Source: Geothrix sp. (GTDB lineage Bacteria; Acidobacteriota; Holophagae; Holophagales; Holophagaceae). From it: a DNA stretch of 43,982 nucleotides. The notes below the pieces were generated by a model that was not told where the DNA came from, did not search any database, and saw only the letters and a program-made list of their open reading frames with translations. Both the position numbers and the translations under genes were made by a program. The stretch covers positions 1 to 43,982 of the forward strand of contig JAVBYJ010000013.1 of NCBI GenBank assembly GCA_030824075.1. The letters run 5' to 3'. Shown in pieces: positions 40,402-43,982 of this stretch (positions within the stretch are counted from its first letter, which is position 1; each line of letters starts with the position of its first letter).

Positions 40402-42360
40402 CTAGTTATAGGTTTTTGATTTGAATAGCTCATATGCCGTTTGGTAGTAGGCGATGGCAAGATCATCATTCCGGCGATCCTTCATGGCTGGGCCATAGGT
40501 ATCGTGCTCGGGATCGTAGCGTTTGGATTCGATGGAGCCATGAAGTCCAAGAATGGTTAATGTTCCGTCCTTCATCAAAGCCACATGATGGTTGTGGTTA
40601 AAGAGGAGGACGCGCCCCTTCTCGGGGGTGTTCAGCACGTCCTGGCCAAACCAGGGTGCCGTATAGGGGAGGCCCAGAAGGCCCATGAGGGTTGGAGCCA
40701 GATCGATCTGGGACATGAGACCGTCCGCTCTTTTAGGAACGATGTGTTTCGGGGCGTAGAAGAGGAGGGGGATCTCATAGGTCTTGAGGGGAATTTCCTG
40801 CTTCCCGTAAACCCTTGCCCCGTGGTCAGCGATGATGATGAACACCGTGTCGTTGAACCAGGGGTGTTTCTCCGCCTCGCGCAGCATCCGGCCCTGAGCA
40901 AAGTCCGCGTAACGCACACCGGATTCCCGCCCACCCCCGGAAGCCTTCACCCCGGCGGTCTCGAGTCCCGGACGGAAGGTATAGGGCTTATGGTTGGAAG
41001 TGTTCATGATGTGGATGAAGAAGGGACTCCCCGTACGAGCGCGCTCATCGGCATAGCCGAGTGCCATATCGAAGAGATCCTCATCCGAGACTCCCCAGAT
41101 GTTTTCAAAGCGGGGTTTGGTCTTCAGGTTGGTCCGGTCGAGGACATCGTACCCATTACTCCTGAAGAATTCGTTCATGTTGTCGAAATAGCCATACCCG
41201 CCATAGAGGAACGCGGTCTGGTAGCCATGGCCTCGCAGCACCTTGCCGAGGGTGGCAATGGATTCATTTCCGGGGCGTCTCAGAATCGACTCGGTGGGCA
41301 CCGGAGGGATCGAGGCGGAGATGGCTTCAAGTCCTCGAACCGTGCGGGTTCCCGTGGCATACACATGCCTGAACCAGAGGCCTTTCTGCGCCGTGAGGTC
41401 GAATTCTGGGGTCCAGTCCCGGTTCGAGCCGTACAGCTTGCTGAATTCTGCCCCGAAGGATTCGCTGGAGATCAACACAATATTGAGTTTCCCGAGGCCT
41501 CCAGGCCTGGCCTGGAATTGCCGGTCCAGGCGGCCTTCGGAGAGCCGCGTGAAGGTTCCTCCGCCCGTCGAGAGTTGGTCCACCAGCGTCTTCAGATTCT
41601 CCGCCTTGGGCCGGGTGGCGTAATAGGCGTGGTATTCGATCTCACTGGTTCGGAGGGCCCTGAAGAAACTCGATGGGCCGTTCGCGGCGAGCTCATTGGT
41701 GACCCGGTTCGAAGATAGCCCGAAGAGGCTGGTGGGAATCCACCAGATGGCGAGCACCAGAGCTCCAGCATAGGCGGCCATGAAAAGGCTCCGTGCTCGA
41801 AAGCTGAATGGCCGGGACAGGGCGATGCGCAGCTGGGACCTGAACGCCCAGACGGACAAGGCGGCGATCAGGGCGCAGGCCATCAGGATCTTCACCACCG
41901 GGTATTCGGACCAGATATCTCCTGCAACTTCTGTTGGATACATCAAATAATTCACAGAGACAAGATTGAAGCGTGCATTGAATTCTTCGAAGAAAAAGTA
42001 TTCGCAGGCACCAATGAACAACAGGCTCAGCATCCAGAGGAAGGTCATCGCGGGCAAGGTGGTTTTCCCGAACCTTCCGCGGGAGGCGCGGCCGCTCTTT
42101 AGCCACAAATACAGGGTCAGCGGCGCGAGCAGGTACAGGCACTGGATGAGATCAGAGACAGCACCCGCCGGCACCACCCAGAGCAGCGACACCGCAGCCA
42201 CCTGGGCCTCTCGGCCGAATGTGGCCCAGAGCCCCACACGTACCAGGAACCCGAGCACCAGGTACCAGCCCATGAGCACGAAGAAGAGGCGAAAGTGGGT
42301 GGTCGCAGTCTCAAAGAACGACGGGTCCAGGGGGTATTCAGGGGGTCGATTCATGTCCAT
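40402..42360 (-). CDS. LtaS-like membrane phosphoglycerol/phosphoethanolamine transferase (sulfatase fold)
   Basis: A 652-residue protein with five N-terminal membrane helices (about 25-215) and an extracytoplasmic sulfatase-fold domain (about 290-600). Metal-site and nucleophile motifs of the LTA synthase family are present: I-S-S-E-S-F near 299, G-T-R-T-V-R-G-L-E-A with the candidate catalytic Thr near 341, I-M-N-T-S-N-H near 450, and I-I-A-D-H-G-A-R near 535. In Gram-negatives relatives such as OpgB or EptA-like enzymes decorate periplasmic glucans or lipids; the acceptor here is unknown. It precedes mnmA by 15 nt. Confidence 0.87.
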   Translation of the reverse strand: MDMNRPPEYPLDPSFFETATTHFRLFFVLMGWYLVLGFLVRVGLWATFGREAQVAAVSLLWVVPAGAVSDLIQCLYLLAPLTLYLWLKSGRASRGRFGKTTLPAMTFLWMLSLLFIGACEYFFFEEFNARFNLVSVNYLMYPTEVAGDIWSEYPVVKILMACALIAALSVWAFRSQLRIALSRPFSFRARSLFMAAYAGALVLAIWWIPTSLFGLSSNRVTNELAANGPSSFFRALRTSEIEYHAYYATRPKAENLKTLVDQLSTGGGTFTRLSEGRLDRQFQARPGGLGKLNIVLISSESFGAEFSKLYGSNRDWTPEFDLTAQKGLWFRHVYATGTRTVRGLEAISASIPPVPTESILRRPGNESIATLGKVLRGHGYQTAFLYGGYGYFDNMNEFFRSNGYDVLDRTNLKTKPRFENIWGVSDEDLFDMALGYADERARTGSPFFIHIMNTSNHKPYTFRPGLETAGVKASGGGRESGVRYADFAQGRMLREAEKHPWFNDTVFIIIADHGARVYGKQEIPLKTYEIPLLFYAPKHIVPKRADGLMSQIDLAPTLMGLLGLPYTAPWFGQDVLNTPEKGRVLLFNHNHHVALMKDGTLTILGLHGSIESKRYDPEHDTYGPAMKDRRNDDLAIAYYQTAYELFKSKTYN

Positions 42361-42495
42361 TTGGGGTCCGTCATCAATGTGGCTTGGGGGCGCGGCCTCC
42401 CAAGCCAGGAGTCGCGTCGGAGGTTCAGAACGATCATTCTTCGCAGAGCAGGGCGACAGGGTCCACCTGAAATGGTGACACGGCCTGAGCCAGGG

Positions 42496-43982
42496 TCATG
42501 TCCTCAGCCGAGCGACCCTGATGAGGGAAAAACAAAGGAGCAGGAGCAGGGGCGCCACCATGCCCCAGAAAGCAGGGATCTCGGAGGCTCGAGCCGCCCC
42601 CCCGAACAAGGTCTGCAATCCCAGGAAGACCAGGCTGGCCACCAGCCCGGTCCCGATGGCCTGCCCACGGCCTTGACGGGGACCCGGAAAGGCAAAGGAG
42701 AGCATGGCCATGACCAGAAGGGGGCCGGCAAGCCACCCAATGAGACGGCTCCAGAGAAGGTAGGACCGCTCCGGGTCGGGGGCCCAGCGCTGCCACTCCA
42801 ACAGGTCGATGGTTCGGGCCTGCTCGGCGGAAGGTGCGGTCTGGAGCGCACGGGCGGGGAAGAGCTTCTCGGTGGCCGGGCCCTCGACGAGATGCGAACC
42901 ACCCCAGGCCAGCGCTTCGGAGCGGTCTGCCCCGGGTCGCCAACGGAGAAGGATCGGAGCCTCCCCAGGCGTTTTCAGGGGGAAACCCCACCGAACATCC
43001 GCGGACAGGTGCCAGAGGACACCCGTGGAACCCAAATACATCCAAGGGTTAGTCGTGGATACTGCCGTGGGGCGGTTCAGGATCTCCCGGTACAGGGCGC
43101 GGGCGTGCCCCCTCGCCACCGGGGCCGCGCCAGCCTGGATCCAGAGGGTGAGAAGGGCAACCCCCCCCCAGGCGAGGCGGCTCGCCCCGATCCATTGGAC
43201 CAGGCTGACGCCACCGGCGCGGATGGCCAACCATTCCCGATTCATGGCCGCTTCGGAAAGCGCCAGCATCGTTCCGAGAAGAAAGGAAATGGGGAGCGCC
43301 ACCTCCAGGAATGGGGGCAGATTCCAGATCCAATATTTAATGAATACAGAGTAATGAACGTGATTCTTAGAAAGATCTCCGGCAAGGCCCGAGAATTCAA
43401 TCAGGAGGTCCAGGGCCAACAGGCTCCCCAGGGTAAGACCCCAGTTGCGCCACCATCCAAGCATGGCCCAGTGACGTAAGATGCCGCGTTTGGTACCCCT
43501 TCCATGAATCCAGCGCAGGAGGGATTTGCGCTTGTCTTCGAAGGCAACCCACAGGCGAGCGATCGGAAGGCGCTGGGCCAAGTGCATCCAGACCGGGTGA
43601 TCCTTCATCCCGATCGACCGGTGCGGGGCGAGCCTGCGGTTGAGAATGAACCATCCCCCCACGAGGAAAAGAAGGGGAAGAATGAGCATGGGGGATACTG
43701 TTTTAATTTTTTCACTCAACCACATGTTTTCAAAGTATTTCATGATTAAATAATAAAGCAGGATCACCCCCAGGCTCTTGGCGACGGCCCCACCCCGATA
43801 GAACCTGGGGTGACCGAATCCAAGGGCAATCCCGAGCAGCAGAAGCGCCCCTCCCGCAAGGGGCAGGGTCGTTCTGCGGCAAAGCTCCACCGCAGCCTGA
43901 AGGCGAAGGGGGTCCCGGGCAGGGTTCTGGCGGAAAACGCGGAGCAGTCCCCCGAGTGACTCGTACCGGAGCAGCGTGGGGG
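42496..43982 (-). CDS. LptF-LptG fusion permease (5' end cut by window edge)
   Basis: At least 495 codons are visible and the frame remains open to the end of the window, so the true start is outside. From the edge to about 43650 the chain reads like the C-terminal half of LptF/G permeases (R-x-x-L-P-L-A.., three membrane helices). A linker with basic residues follows, then a second permease half beginning near W-R-N-W-G-L-T-L-G with an I-E-F-S-G-L-A-G-D-L motif, a periplasmic domain and three final helices ending at R-V-A-R-L-R-T. This looks like LptF and LptG joined in one chain; both normally form the membrane part of the LptB2FG lipopolysaccharide exporter. Confidence 0.82.
   Translation of the reverse strand, partial: PTLLRYESLGGLLRVFRQNPARDPLRLQAAVELCRRTTLPLAGGALLLLGIALGFGHPRFYRGGAVAKSLGVILLYYLIMKYFENMWLSEKIKTVSPMLILPLLFLVGGWFILNRRLAPHRSIGMKDHPVWMHLAQRLPIARLWVAFEDKRKSLLRWIHGRGTKRGILRHWAMLGWWRNWGLTLGSLLALDLLIEFSGLAGDLSKNHVHYSVFIKYWIWNLPPFLEVALPISFLLGTMLALSEAAMNREWLAIRAGGVSLVQWIGASRLAWGGVALLTLWIQAGAAPVARGHARALYREILNRPTAVSTTNPWMYLGSTGVLWHLSADVRWGFPLKTPGEAPILLRWRPGADRSEALAWGGSHLVEGPATEKLFPARALQTAPSAEQARTIDLLEWQRWAPDPERSYLLWSRLIGWLAGPLLVMAMLSFAFPGPRQGRGQAIGTGLVASLVFLGLQTLFGGAARASEIPAFWGMVAPLLLLLCFSLIRVARLRT

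Noticed and set aside
42361..42495. 135-nt gap between lptFG and the LtaS-like gene
   Set aside because: No convincing terminator, promoter or ORF seen.

Overview
The window is 44 kb of GC-rich bacterial chromosome, densely packed with genes on both strands. The gene set points to a Gram-negative, diderm bacterium: MlaDEF-type lipid transport, an LptF/LptG permease, PilT, a YajQ family protein, Hfq, SpoVG, a TolB/TPR protein and many two-component and Ser/Thr kinases. The mix of SpoVG, a long divergent Hfq, a free-standing FlhB C-terminal domain and an LptF-LptG fusion suggests Acidobacteriota, possibly the Holophaga/Geothrix group. That placement is inferred from protein flavour, not from a database search. 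No rRNA operon, CRISPR array, prophage or transposase was seen.

Layout. Positions 1-2.4 kb (minus): a truncated membrane-anchored protein, a small unknown protein and asparagine synthetase asnB. Upstream of asnB sits what looks like a complete amino-acid attenuator: promoter, a 28-codon leader peptide with three clustered Asn codons, a mutually exclusive antiterminator and a strong intrinsic terminator. Positions 2.5-7.6 kb: threonine dehydrogenase (tdh), a hybrid lipoprotein, udk-rhodanese-NUDIX as an overlapping operon, a YajQ family protein and a polyprenyl diphosphate synthase. Positions 7.6-10.7 kb (minus): a TolB-like/TPR protein and a two-domain PilT. Positions 10.8-15.6 kb (plus): sucCD, a hotdog thioesterase, a radical SAM protein and a CapA-like lipoprotein. 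Positions 15.6-20.2 kb (minus): HD hydrolase, truA, a CheY-like receiver, a PHP phosphoesterase, a FlhB C-terminal-domain protein and a family 2 glycosyltransferase. Positions 20.3-22.2 kb (plus): a Ser/Thr kinase with a PEGA-like extracytoplasmic part.

Positions 22.2-22.6 kb hold tRNA-Gln(TTG) and an unusual set of inverted repeats derived from the tRNA 3' end. Positions 22.6-24.5 kb (minus): spoVG, pgeF and a PBP7-type peptidase. Positions 24.6-35.4 kb are one long minus-strand run read in the order hfq, pdxA, pabC-like, pseudo-kinase/receiver, glmU, mlaE, mlaF, mlaD, DUF116, ubiA-like. The genes are mostly separated by 0-30 nt or overlap by 4 nt, so cofactor, envelope precursor and lipid-transport genes are probably co-expressed. 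Positions 35.5-37.9 kb: a PilS/NtrB-like histidine kinase diverging from a Fur-family regulator whose tail carries a tandem palindromic repeat. A tRNA-Gly/tRNA-Cys operon with a clear promoter and terminator follows. Positions 38.1-44 kb (minus): a thioesterase, an Mpv17-like membrane protein, mnmA, an LtaS-like sulfatase-fold transferase and an LptF-LptG fusion cut by the window edge.

The most interesting element is the candidate asparagine-sensing transcription attenuator in front of asnB.
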